DNA of 64,000 bases from Nemertoderma westbladi (taxonomy: Eukaryota > Xenacoelomorpha > Nemertodermatida > Nemertodermatidae): NCBI GenBank assembly GCA_032718475.1, contig JAUCBJ010000579.1, forward strand, positions 40,614-104,613. The letters are read 5' to 3'. The notes below the pieces were generated by a model. That model worked only from the letters and a program-made list of their open reading frames with translations. It did no database searches and had not been told where the DNA came from. Below are positions 44,101-56,993 of this stretch, one piece after another (the first letter of the stretch is position 1; each line of letters opens with the position of its first letter). A program made the position numbers and the translations under genes.

Positions 44101-47100
44101 CCGGTACCCAATACAGTACTTTATTTCCCCAGTACCTGTACACCCAATACTGTACTTTATTTCCCCAGTACCTGTACGTACACCCAATACTGTACTTTAT
44201 TTCCCCAGTACCTGTACACCCAATACTGTACTTTATTTCCCCAGTACCTGTACACCCAATACTGTACTTTATTTCCCCAGTACCGGTACACCCAATACTG
44301 TACTTTATTTCCCCAGTACCTGTACACCCAATACTGTACTTTATTTCCCCAGTACCTGTACACCCAATACAGTACTTTATTTCCCCAGTACCTGCACACC
44401 CAATACTGTACTTTATTTCCCCAGTACCTGTACACCCAATACTGTACTTTATTTCCCCAATACCGGTACACCCAATACTGTACTTTATTTCCCCAGTACC
44501 TGTACACCCAATACTGTACTTTATTTCCCCAGTACCTGTACACCCAATACAGTACTTTATTTCCCCAGTACCTGTACACCCAATACTGTACTTTATTTCC
44601 CCAATACCGGTACCCAATACAGTACTTTATTTCCCCAGTACCTGTACACCCAATACTGTACTTTATTTCCCCAGTACCTGTACACCCAATACTGTACTTT
44701 ATTTCCCCAATACCGGTACCCAATACAGTACTTTATTTCCCCAGTACCTGTACACCCAATACTGTACTTTATTTCCCCAGTACCTGTACACCCAATACTG
44801 TACTTTATTTCCCCAATACCGGTACCCAATACAGTACTTTATTTCCCCAGTACCTGTACACCCAATACTGTACTTTATTTCCCCAGTACCTGTACACCCA
44901 ATACTGTACTTTATTTCCCCAATACCGGTACCCAATACTGTACTTTATTTCCCCAGTACCTGTACACCCAATACTGTACTTTATTTCCCCAGTACCTGTA
45001 CACCCAATACAGTACTTTATTTCCCCAATACCGGTACCCAATACAGTACTTTATTTCCCCAGTACCTGTACACCCAATACTGTACTTTATTTCCCCAGTA
45101 CCTGTACACCCAATACTGTACTTTATTTCCCCAGTACCTGTATACTGTACCCAATACTGTACTTTATTTCCCCAGTACCTGTACACCCAATACTGTACTT
45201 TATTTCCCCAGTACCTGTACACCCAATACTGTACTTTATTTCCCCAGTACCTGTACACCCAATACTGTACTTTATTTCCCCAGTACCTGTACACCCAATA
45301 CTGTACTTTATTTCCCCAGTATCTGTACACCCAATACTGTACTTTATTTCCCCAGTATCTGTACACCCAATACAGTACTTTATTTCCCCAGTACCTGTAC
45401 ACCCAATACTGTACTTTATTTCCCCAGTACCTGTACACCCAATACTGTACTTTATTTCCCCAGTACCTGTACACCCAATACTGTACTTTATTTCCCCAGT
45501 ACCTGTACACCCAATACTGTACTTTATTTCCCCAGTACCTGTACACCCAATACTGTACTTTATTTCCCCAGTACCTGTACACCCAATACTGTACTTTATT
45601 TCCCCAGTATCTGTACACCCAATACTGTACTTTATTTCCCCACGTACCTGTACACCCAATACTGTACTTTATTTCCCCAGTACCTGTACACCCAATACTG
45701 TACTTTATTTCCCCAGTATCTGTACACCCAATACTGTACTTTATTTCCCCAGTATCTGTACACCCAATACAGTACTTTATTTCCCCAATACCGGTACCCA
45801 ATACAGTACTTTATTTCCCCAATACCGGTACCCAATACAGTACTTTATTTCCCCAGTACCTGTACACCCAATACTGTACTTTATTTCCCCAGTACCTGTA
45901 CACCCAATACTGTACTTTATTTCCCCAGTATCTGTACACCCAATACTGTACTTTATTTCCCCAGTACCTGTACACCCAATACTGTACTTTATTTCCCCAG
46001 TACCTGTACACCCAATACTGTACTTTATTTCCCCAGTACCCGTACCCAATACTGTACTTTATTTCCCCAGTACCTGTACACCCAATACTGTACTTTATTT
46101 CCCCAGTACCTGTACACCCAATACTGTACTTTATTTCCCCAGTACCTGTACACCCAATACTGTACTTTATTTCCCCAGTACCTGTACACCCAATACTGTA
46201 CTTTATTTCCCCAGTACCTGTACACCCAATACTGTACTTTATTTCCCCAGTACCTGTACACCCAATACTGTACTTTATTTCCCCAGTACCTGTACACCCA
46301 ATACTGTACTTTATTTCCCCAGTACCTGTACACCCAATACTGTACTTTATTTCCCCAGTACCCACACCCAATACTGTACTTTATTTCCCCAGTACCTGTA
46401 CACCCAATACTGTACTTTATTTCCCCAGTACCTGTACACCCAATACTGTACTTTATTTCCCCAGTACCTGTACACCCAATACTGTACTTTATTTCCCCAG
46501 TATCTGTACACCCAATACTGTACTTTATTTCCCCAGTATCTGTACACCCAATACTGTACTTTATTTCCCCAGTATCTGTACACCCAATACTGTACTTTAT
46601 TTCCCCAGTACCTGTACACCCAATACTGTACTTTATTTCCCCAGTACCTGTACACCCAATACTGTACTTTATTTCCCCAGTACCTGTACACCCAATACTG
46701 TACTTTATTTCCCCAGTATCTGTACACCCAATACTGTACTTTATTTCCCCAGTACCTGTACACCCAATACTGTACTTTATTTCCCCAGTACCTGTACACC
46801 CAATACTGTACTTTATTTCCCCAGTACCTGTACACCCAATACTGTACTTTATTTCCCCAGTACCTGTACACCCAATACTGTACTTTATTTCCCCAGTACC
46901 TGTACACCCAATACTGTACTTTATTTCCCCAGTACCTGTACACCCAATACTGTACTTTATTTCCCCAGTACCTGTACACCCAATACTGTACTTTATTTCC
47001 CCAGTACCTGTACACCCAATACTGTACTTTATTTCCCCAGTACCTGTACACCCAATACTGTACTTTATTTCCCCAGTACCTGTACACCCAATACTGTACT

Positions 47101-50100
47101 TTATTTCCCCAGTACCTGTACACCCAATACTGTACTTTATTTCCCCAGTACCTGTACACCCAATACTGTACTTTATTTCCCCAGTACCTGTACACCCAAT
47201 ACTGTACTTTATTTCCCCAGTACCTGTACACCCAATACTGTACTTTATTTCCCCAGTACCTGTACACCCAATACTGTACTTTATTTCCCCAGTACCTGTA
47301 CACCCAATACTGTACTTTATTTCCCCAGTACCTGTACACCCAATACTGTACTTTATTTCCCCAGTACCTGTACACCCAATACTGTACTTTATTTCCCCAG
47401 TACCTGTACACCCAATACTGTACTTTATTTCCCCAGTACCTGTACACCCAATACTGTACTTTATTTCCCCAGTACCTGTACACCCAATACTGTACTTTAT
47501 TTCCCCAGTACCTGTACACCCAATACTGTACTTTATTTCCCCAGTACCTGTACACCCAATACTGTACTTTATTTCCCCAGTACCTGTACACCCAATACTG
47601 TACTTTATTTCCCCAGTACCTGTACACCCAATACTGTACTTTATTTCCCCAGTACCTGTACACCCAATACTGTACTTTATTTCCCCAGTACCTGTACACC
47701 CAATACTGTACTTTATTTCCCCAGTACCTGTACACCCAATACTGTACTTTATTTCCCCAGTACCTGTACACCCAATACTGTACTTTATTTCCCCAGTACC
47801 TGTACACCCAATACTGTACTTTATTTCCCCAGTACCTGTACACCCAATACTGTACTTTATTTCCCCAGTACCTGTACACCCAATACTGTACTTTATTTCC
47901 CCAGTACCTGTACACCCAATACTGTACTTTATTTCCCCAGTACCTGTACACCCAATACTGTACTTTATTTCCCCAGTACCTGTACACCCAATACTGTACT
48001 TTATTTCCCCAGTACCTGTACACCCAATACTGTACTTTATTTCCCCAGTACCTGTACACCCAATACTGTACTTTATTTCCCCAGTACCTGTACACCCAAT
48101 ACTGTACTTTATTTCCCCAGTACCTGTACACCCAATACTGTACTTTATTTCCCCAGTACCTGTACACCCAATACTGTACTTTATTTCCCCAGTACCTGTA
48201 CACCCAATACTGTACTTTATTTCCCCAGTACCTGTACACCCAATACTGTACTTTATTTCCCCAGTACCTGTACACCCAATACTGTACTTTATTTCCCCAG
48301 TACCTGTACACCCAATACTGTACTTTATTTCCCCAGTACCTGTACACCCAATACTGTACTTTATTTCCCCAGTACCTATACACCCAATACTGTACTTTAT
48401 TTCCCCAGTACCTGTATACTGTACCCAATACTGTACTTTATTTCCCCAGTACCCGTACACCCAATACTGTACTTTATTTCCCCAGTACCTGTACACCCAA
48501 TACTGTACTTTATTTCCCCAGTACCTGTACACCCAATACTGTACTTTATTTCCCCAGTACCTGTACACCCAATACTGTACTTTATTTCCCCAGTATCTGT
48601 ACACCCAATACTGTACTTTATTTCCCCAGTATCTGTACACCCAATACTGTACTTTATTTCCCCAGTATCTGTACACCCAATACTGTACTTTATTTCCCCA
48701 GTACCTGTACACTCAATACTGTACTTTATTTCCCCAGTATCTGTACACCCAATACTGTACTTTATTTCCCCAGTACCTGTACACCCAATACTGTACTTTA
48801 TTTCCCCAGTATCTGTACACCCAATACTGTACTTTATTTCCCCAGTACCTGTACACCCAATACTGTACTTTATTTCCCCAGTACCTGTACACCCAATACT
48901 GTACTTTATTTCCCCAGTACCTGTACACCCAATACTGTACTTTATTTCCCCAGTACCTGTACACCCAATACTGTACTTTATTTCCCCAGTACCTGTACAC
49001 CCAATACTGTACTTTATTTCCCCAGTACCTGTACACCCAATACTGTACTTTATTTCCCCAGTACCTGTACACCCAATACTGTACTTTATTTCCCCAGTAC
49101 CTGTACACCCAATACTGTACTTTATTTCCCCAGTACCTGTACACCCAATACTGTACTTTATTTCCCCAGTACCTGTACACCCAATACTGTACTTTATTTC
49201 CCCAGTACCTGTACACCCAATACTGTACTTTATTTCCCCAGTACCTGTACACCCAATACTGTACTTTATTTCCCCAGTACCTGTACACCCAATACTGTAC
49301 TTTATTTCCCCAGTACCTGTACACCCAATACTGTACTTTATTTCCCCAGTACCTGTACACCCAATACTGTACTTTATTTCCCCAGTACCTGTACACCCAA
49401 TACTGTACTTTATTTCCCCAGTACCTGTACACCCAATACTGTACTTTATTTCCCCAGTACCTGTACACCCAATACTGTACTTTATTTCCCCAGTACCTGT
49501 ACACCCAATACTGTACTTTATTTCCCCAGTACCTGTACACCCAATACTGTACTTTATTTCCCCAGTACCTGTACACCCAATACTGTACTTTATTTCCCCA
49601 GTACCTGTACACCCAATACTGTACTTTATTTCCCCAGTACCTGTACACCCAATACTGTACTTTATTTCCCCAGTACCTGTATACTGTACCCAATACTGTA
49701 CTTTATTTCCCCAGTACCCACACCCAATACTGTACTTTATTTCCCCAGTACCTGTACACCCAATACTGTACTTTATTTCCCCAGTACCTGTACACCCAAT
49801 ACTGTACTTTATTTCCCCAGTACCTGTACACCCAATACTGTACTTTATTTCCCCAGTACCTGTACACCCAATACTGTACTTTATTTCCCCAGTATCTGTA
49901 CACCCAATACTGTACTTTATTTCCCCAGTATCTGTACACCCAATACTGTACTTTATTTCCCCAGTACCTGTACACTCAATACTGTACTTTATTTCCCCAG
50001 TATCTGTACACCCAATACTGTACTTTATTTCCCCAGTACCTGTACACCCAATACTGTACTTTATTTCCCCAGTATCTGTACACCCAATACTGTACTTTAT

Positions 50101-53100
50101 TTCCCCAGTACCTGTACACCCAATACTGTACTTTATTTCCCCAGTACCTGTACACCCAATACTGTACTTTATTTCCCCAGTACCTGTACACCCAATACTG
50201 TACTTTATTTCCCCAGTACCTGTACACCCAATACTGTACTTTATTTCCCCAGTACCTGTACACCCAATACTGTACTTTATTTCCCCAGTACCTGTACACC
50301 CAATACTGTACTTTATTTCCCCAGTACCTGTACACCCAATACTGTACTTTATTTCCCCAGTACCTGTACACCCAATACTGTACTTTATTTCCCCAGTACC
50401 TGTACACCCAATACTGTACTTTATTTCCCCAGTACCTGTACACCCAATACTGTACTTTATTTCCCCAGTACCTGTACACCCAATACTGTACTTTATTTCC
50501 CCAGTACCTGTACACCCAATACTGTACTTTATTTCCCCAGTACCTGTACACCCAATACTGTACTTTATTTCCCCAGTACCTGTACACCCAATACTGTACT
50601 TTATTTCCCCAGTACCTGTACACCCAATACTGTACTTTATTTCCCCAGTACCTGTACACCCAATACTGTACTTTATTTCCCCAGTACCTGTACACCCAAT
50701 ACTGTACTTTATTTCCCCAGTACCTGTACACCCAATACTGTACTTTATTTCCCCAGTACCTGTACACCCAATACTGTACTTTATTTCCCCAGTACCTGTA
50801 CACCCAATACTGTACTTTATTTCCCCAGTATCTGTACACCCAATACTGTACTTTATTTCCCCAGTACCTGTACACCCAATACTGTACTTTATTTCCCCAG
50901 TACCTGTACACCCAATACTGTACTTTATTTCCCCAGTACCTGTACACCCAATACTGTACTTTATTTCCCCAGTACCTGTACACCCAATACTGTACTTTAT
51001 TTCCCCAGTACCTGTACACCCAATACTGTACTTTATTTCCCCAGTACCTGTACACCCAATACTGTACTTTATTTCCCCAGTACCTGTACACCCAATACTG
51101 TACTTTATTTCCCCAGTACCTGTACACCCAATACTGTACTTTATTTCCCCAGTACCTGTACACCCAATACTGTACTTTATTTCCCCAGTACCTGTACACC
51201 CAATACTGTACTTTATTTCCCCAGTACCTGTACACCCAATACTGTACTTTATTTCCCCAGTACCTGTACACCCAATACTGTACTTTATTTCCCCAGTACC
51301 TGTACACCCAATACTGTACTTTATTTCCCCAGTATCTGTACACCCAATACTGTACTTTATTTCCCCAGTACCTGTACACCCAATACTGTACTTTATTTCC
51401 CCAGTACCTGTACACCCAATACTGTACTTTATTTCCCCAGTACCTGTACACCCAATACTGTACTTTATTTCCCCAGTACCTGTACACCCAATACTGTACT
51501 TTATTTCCCCAGTACCTGTACACCCAATACTGTACTTTATTTCCCCAGTACCTGTACACCCAATACTGTACTTTATTTCCCCAGTACCTGTACACCCAAT
51601 ACTGTACTTTATTTCCCCAGTACCTGTACACCCAATACTGTACTTTATTTCCCCAGTATCTGTACACCCAATACTGTACTTTATTTCCCCAGTATCTGTA
51701 CACCCAATACTGTACTTTATTTCCCCAGTATCTGTACACCCAATACTGTACTTTATTTCCCCAGTACCTGTACACCCAATACTGTACTTTATTTCCCCAG
51801 TACCTGTACACCCAATACTGTACTTTATTTCCCCAGTACCTGTACACCCAATACTGTACTTTATTTCCCCAGTACCTGTACACCCAATACTGTACTTTAT
51901 TTCCCCAGTACCTGTACACCCAATACTGTACTTTATTTCCCCAGTACCTGTACACCCAATACTGTACTTTATTTCCCCAGTACCTGTACACCCAATACTG
52001 TACTTTATTTCCCCAGTACCTGTACACCCAATACTGTACTTTATTTCCCCAGTACCTGTACACCCAATACTGTACTTTATTTCCCCAGTACCTGTACACC
52101 CAATACTGTACTTTATTTCCCCAGTATCTGTACACCCAATACTGTACTTTATTTCCCCAGTACCTGTACACCCAATACTGTACTTTATTTCCCCAGTACC
52201 TGTACACCCAATACTGTACTTTATTTCCCCAGTACCTGTACACCCAATACTGTACTTTATTTCCCCAGTACCTGTACACCCAATACTGTACTTTATTTCC
52301 CCAGTACCTGTACACCCAATACTGTACTTTATTTCCCCAGTACCTGTACACCCAATACTGTACTTTATTTCCCCAGTACCTGTACACCCAATACTGTACT
52401 TTATTTCCCCAGTACCTGTACACCCAATACTGTACTTTATTTCCCCAGTACCTGTACACCCAATACTGTACTTTATTTCCCCAGTACCTGTACACCCAAT
52501 ACTGTACTTTATTTCCCCAGTACCTGTACACCCAATACTGTACTTTATTTCCCCAGTACCTGTACACCCAATACTGTACTTTATTTCCCCAGTACCTGTA
52601 CACCCAATACTGTACTTTATTTCCCCAGTACCTGTACACCCAATACTGTACTTTATTTCCCCAGTACCTGTACACCCAATACTGTACTTTATTTCCCCAG
52701 TACCTGTACACCCAATACTGTACTTTATTTCCCCAGTACCTGTACACCCAATACTGTACTTTATTTCCCCAGTACCTGTACACCCAATACTGTACTTTAT
52801 TTCCCCAGTACCTGTACACCCAATACTGTACTTTATTTCCCCAGTACCTGTACACCCAATACTGTACTTTATTTCCCCAGTATCTGTACACCCAATACTG
52901 TACTTTATTTCCCCAGTACCTGTACACCCAATACTGTACTTTATTTCCCCAGTACCTGTACACCCAATACTGTACTTTATTTCCCCAGTACCTGTACACC
53001 CAATACTGTACTTTATTTCCCCAGTATCTGTACACCCAATACTGTACTTTATTTCCCCAGTACCTGTACACCCAATACTGTACTTTATTTCCCCAGTACC

Positions 53101-56100
53101 TGTACACCCAATACTGTACTTTATTTCCCCAGTACCTGTACACCCAATACTGTACTTTATTTCCCCAGTACCTGTACACCCAATACTGTACTTTATTTCC
53201 CCAGTACCTGTACACCCAATACTGTACTTTATTTCCCCAGTACCTGTACACCCAATACTGTACTTTATTTCCCCAGTACCTGTACACCCAATACTGTACT
53301 TTATTTCCCCAGTACCTGTACACCCAATACTGTACTTTATTTCCCCAGTACCTGTACACCCAATACTGTACTTTATTTCCCCAGTACCTGTACACCCAAT
53401 ACTGTACTTTATTTCCCCAGTACCTGTACACCCAATACTGTACTTTATTTCCCCAGTACCTGTACACCCAATACTGTACTTTATTTCCCCAGTACCTGTA
53501 CACCCAATACTGTACTTTATTTCCCCAGTATCTGTACACCCAATACTGTACTTTATTTCCCCAGTACCTGTACACCCAATACTGTACTTTATTTCCCCAG
53601 TACCTGTACACCCAATACTGTACTTTATTTCCCCAGTACCTGTATACTGTACCCAATACTGTACTTTATTTCCCCAGTATCTGTACACCCAATACTGTAC
53701 TTTATTTCCCCAGTACCTGTACACCCAATACTGTACTTTATTTCCCCAGTACCTGTACACCCAATACTGTACTTTATTTCCCCAGTACCTGTATACTGTA
53801 CCCAATACTGTACTTTATTTCCGCAGTATCTGTACACCCAATACTGTACTTTATTTCCCCAGTACCTGTACACCCAATACTGTACTTTATTTCCCCAGTA
53901 TCTGTACACCCAATACTGTACTTTATTTCCCCAGTACCTGTACACCCAATACTGTACTTTATTTCCCCAGTACCTGTACACCCAATACTGTACTTTATTT
54001 CCCCAGTATCTGTACACCCAATACTGTACTTTATTTCCCCAGTACCTGTACACCCAATACTGTACTTTATTTCCCCAGTATCTGTACACCCAATACTGTA
54101 CTTTATTTCCCCAGTACCTGTACACCCAATACTGTACTTTATTTCCCCAGTACCTGTACACCCAATACTGTACTTTATTTCCCCAGTACCTGTACACCCA
54201 ATACAGTACTTTATTTCCCCAGTATCTGTACACCCAATACTGTACTTTATTTCCCCAGTACCTGTACACCCAATACTGTACTTTATTTCCCCAGTACCTG
54301 TACACCCAATACTGTGCTTTATTTCCCCAGTACCTGTATACTGTACCCAATACTGTACTTTATTTCCCCAGTATCTGTACACCCAATACTGTACTTTATT
54401 TCCCCAGTACCTGTACACCCAATACTGTACTTTATTTCCCCAGTACCTGTATACTGTACCCAATACTGTACTTTATTTCCCCAGTATCTGTACACCCAAT
54501 ACTGTACTTTATTTTTCCAGTACCTGTACACCCAATACAGTACTTTATTTCCCCAGTACCTGTACACCCAATACTGTACTTTATTTCCCCAGTACCTGTA
54601 CACCCAATACTGTACTTTATTTCCCCAGTACCTGTACACCCAATACTGTACTTTATTTCCCCAGTACCTGTACACCCAATACTGTACTTTATTTCCCCAG
54701 TACCTGTACACCCAATACTGTACTTTATTTCCCCAGTACCTGTACACCCAATACTGTACTTTATTTCCCCAGTACCTGTACACCCAATACTGTACTTTAT
54801 TTCCCCAGTACCTGTACACCCAATACTGTACTTTATTTCCCCAGTACCTGTATACTGTACCCAATACTGTACTTTATTTCCCCAGTACCTGTACACCCAA
54901 TACTGTACTTTATTTCCCCAGTACCTGTATACTGTACCCAATACTGTACTTTATTTCCCCAGTATCTGTACACCCAATACTGTACTTTATTTCCCCAGTA
55001 TCTGTACACCCAATACTGTACTTTATTTCCCCAGTACCTGTACACCCAATACTGTACTTTATTTCCCCAGTATCTGTACACCCAATACTGTACTTTATTT
55101 CCCCAGTACCTGTACACCCAATACTGTACTTTATTTCCCCAGTACCTGTACACCCAATACTGTACTTTATTTCCCCAGTACCTTTACACCCAATACTGTA
55201 CTTTATTTCCCCAGTATCTGTACACCCAATACTGTACTTTACTTCCCCAGTATCTGTACACCCAATACTGTACTTTATTTCCCCAATACCGGTACCCAAT
55301 ACAGTACTTTATTTCCCCAGTACCTGTACACCCAATACTGTACTTTATTTCCCCAGTACCTGTATACTGTACCCAATACTGTACTTTATTTCCCCAGTAT
55401 CTGTACACCCAATACTGTACTTTATTTCCCCAATACCGGTACCCAATACAGTACTTTATTTCCCCAGTACCTGTATACTGTACCCAATACTGTACTTTAT
55501 TTCCCCAGTATCTGTACACCCAATACTGTACTTTATTTCCCCAGTACCTGTACACCCAATACTGTACTTTATTTCCCCAGTACCTGTACACCCAATACTG
55601 TACTTTATTTCCCCAGTACCTGTACACCCAATACTGTACTTTATTTCCCCAGTACCTGTATACTGTACCCAATACTGTACTTTATTTCCCCAGTATCTGT
55701 ACACCCAATACTGTACTTTATTTCCCCAGTACCTGTACACCCAATACAGTACTTTATTTCCCCAGTACCTGTACACCCAATACTGTACTTTATTTCCCCA
55801 GTACCTGTACACCCAATACTGTACTTTATTTCCCCAGTACCTGTACATCCAATACTGTACTTTATTTCCCCAGTACCTGTATACTGTACCCAATACTGTA
55901 CTTTATTTCCCCAGTATCTGTACACCCAATACTGTACTTTATTTCCCCAGTACCTCTACACCCAATACTGTACTTTATTTCCCCAGTACCTGTACACCCA
56001 ATACTGTACTTTATTTCCCCAGTACCTGTACACTCAATACTGTACTTTATTTCCCCAGTATCTGTACACCCAATACTGTACTTTATTTCCCCAGTACCTG

Positions 56101-56345
56101 TACACCCAATACTGTACTTTATTTCCCCAGTACCTGTACTCCCAATACTGTACTTTATTTCCCCAGTACCCACACCCAATACTGTACTTTATTTCCCCAG
56201 TACCTGTTCACCCAATACTGTACTTTATTTCCCCAGTACCTGTACACCCAATACTGTACTTTATTTCCCCAGTACCTGTACACCCAATACTGTACTTTAT
56301 TTCCCCAGTATCTGTACACCCAATACTGTACTTTATTTCCCCAGT
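38194..56345. repeat. Minisatellite A8: 34/36-bp units, about 505 copies, 18.2 kb, acceptor-like
   Basis: Fills intron d between the CXC half-exons. The main unit is 36 bp (CAGTACCTGTACACCC then AATACTGTACTTTATTTCCC); the left part mixes a 34-bp form (CAGTACCCATACCC, AATACAGTAC) and ATACCGGTACCC units. A few units are longer (CCTGTATACTGTACCC; CCTGTACGTACACCC). Region 46.05-53.64 kb is almost uniform 36-mers varying only at CAGTACC/CAGTATC, and the edges are more diverse. Every unit contains TTTATTTCCCCAG, a string that looks like a 3' splice site. Two + frames are open for more than 5,200 codons (for example [12 protein letters not shown]), simply because a stop-free 36-mer repeats in phase. 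Internal duplications include offsets of about 1.26 kb (ACTCAATACTG at 48711 and 49974) and about 1.43 kb (CCTGTACGTACA at 42742 and 44171). Confidence 0.97.
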
Positions 56346-56387
56346 CAGACCAATAAATTTACTAATCCCAGTATTAAATATTTCTAG
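56346..56387 (+). promoter_or_regulatory. Branch point and acceptor of intron d
   Basis: The only unique DNA between the 18-kb array and exon e is 42 nt. It has a good branch-point match (TTTACTAATCC, A at about 56365) and the acceptor ATATTTCTAG (AG at 56386-56387), 22 nt apart. The real acceptor is thus more AT-rich than the array's TTTATTTCCCCAG strings. Confidence 0.7.
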
Positions 56388-56625
56388 GTATTGCGAATGT
56401 TTCTCTAACGGGGAGTTTTGTAACAACTGCCACTGCCAAAGTTGCTATAACAACCTGGAGCACGAAGAGTTGCGTCTCCGAGCCGTGCGTTCGACGTTGG
56501 GGAGGAATCCTCAGGCGTTCAACCCAAAGATCGGCCGCTCATCTGGGGGCAAGAATCGCAGTCACATAAAGGGCTGTAATTGTAGGAGAAGTGGATGTCT
56601 CAAGAATTACTGTGAGTGTTTCGAG
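56388..56625 (+). CDS. LIN54: LIN54-like exon e: rest of CXC1, linker, and most of CXC2
   Basis: 238 nt, phase 2 in, phase 0 out. After completing Leu201 it reads [19 protein letters not shown] (end of CXC1, with Cys 203, 205, 212, 215, 217, 220), then [18 protein letters not shown], the conserved linker [11 protein letters not shown], and [21 protein letters not shown] opening CXC2 (Cys 264, 266, 271, 276, 278). Tyr202 and Tyr275 occupy the YCxC positions that in human LIN54 are known to enter the DNA minor groove at the CHR element, so DNA binding is expected to be intact. The donor is TTCGAG^GTGAGT. Identity to animal LIN54 in this stretch is obvious by eye. Nothing is truncated. Confidence 0.98.
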
Positions 56626-56785
56626 GTGAGTCGAATGATTGATATGGGAATTGGGTATGTTAATGACCCCACCCCCACCATCGGCAACTATGTACTAACT
56701 CACCGAACAACCGACCTATTTAATGTACCAACAGTGTTAGCTTTCTGCCTTAAAGTCGTTCTGCAACTTATGTTTCTCTTTTTAG
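56626..56785 (+). other. Intron e (160 bp)
   Basis: Short ordinary intron, donor GTGAGT, acceptor TTTCTCTTTTTAG, without a repeat. Because 160 is not a multiple of 3, retention would shift the frame of exon f. A frame remains open through the intron by chance. Confidence 0.9.
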
Positions 56786-56970
56786 GCGCGAATTTTTTGC
56801 ACCGAAAACTGCAAATGCAATGGATGTAAAAACTTTGAGAACGCGTTGGACCACGGACTGCTAACGTCACTGGCTGAGGCCGCTGTAATGCGGACCAGAC
56901 AGCAAAGTGCGGCTAAAGATAGATTGGCCAATCAGATCACTCTCAGAGGAGAATACAATTCTACCCACAA
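56786..56970 (+). CDS. LIN54: LIN54-like exon f: end of CXC2 and following helical segment
   Basis: 185 nt, phase 0 in, phase 2 out. It reads [19 protein letters not shown], giving the last four CXC2 cysteines (285, 289, 291, 294), then [36 protein letters not shown] and [21 protein letters not shown] matches the family's DAAEVRVQQQTAAK stretch. The acceptor is CTTTTTAG and the donor ACAA^GTTAGT. The GTTAGT donor is weaker than the others but is the only one that keeps phase with the last exon; continuing past it reads LVKFL and a stop. Confidence 0.95.
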
Positions 56971-56993
56971 GTTAGTCAAATTCCTCTGAAACA
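56971..56993 (+). promoter_or_regulatory. Donor of intron f and 17-nt spacer
   Basis: GTTAGT followed by a few unique bases before array A9 begins. Here the array starts just inside the intron and does not include the exon end, unlike A4 and A7. Confidence 0.6.

Noticed and set aside
40589-56387. Two overlapping + frames of about 5,250 codons ([12 protein letters not shown]-type repeats) and long - strand frames in A8
   Set aside because: A 36-bp stop-free unit keeps any frame open. Several overlapping frames are equally open, which argues against coding.
56470-56829. 119-codon frame reading from exon e through intron e into exon f
   Set aside because: It is exon e plus a retained 160-bp intron. 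The intron has good GT-AG sites, and retention puts exon f out of frame, losing the CXC2 cysteines.
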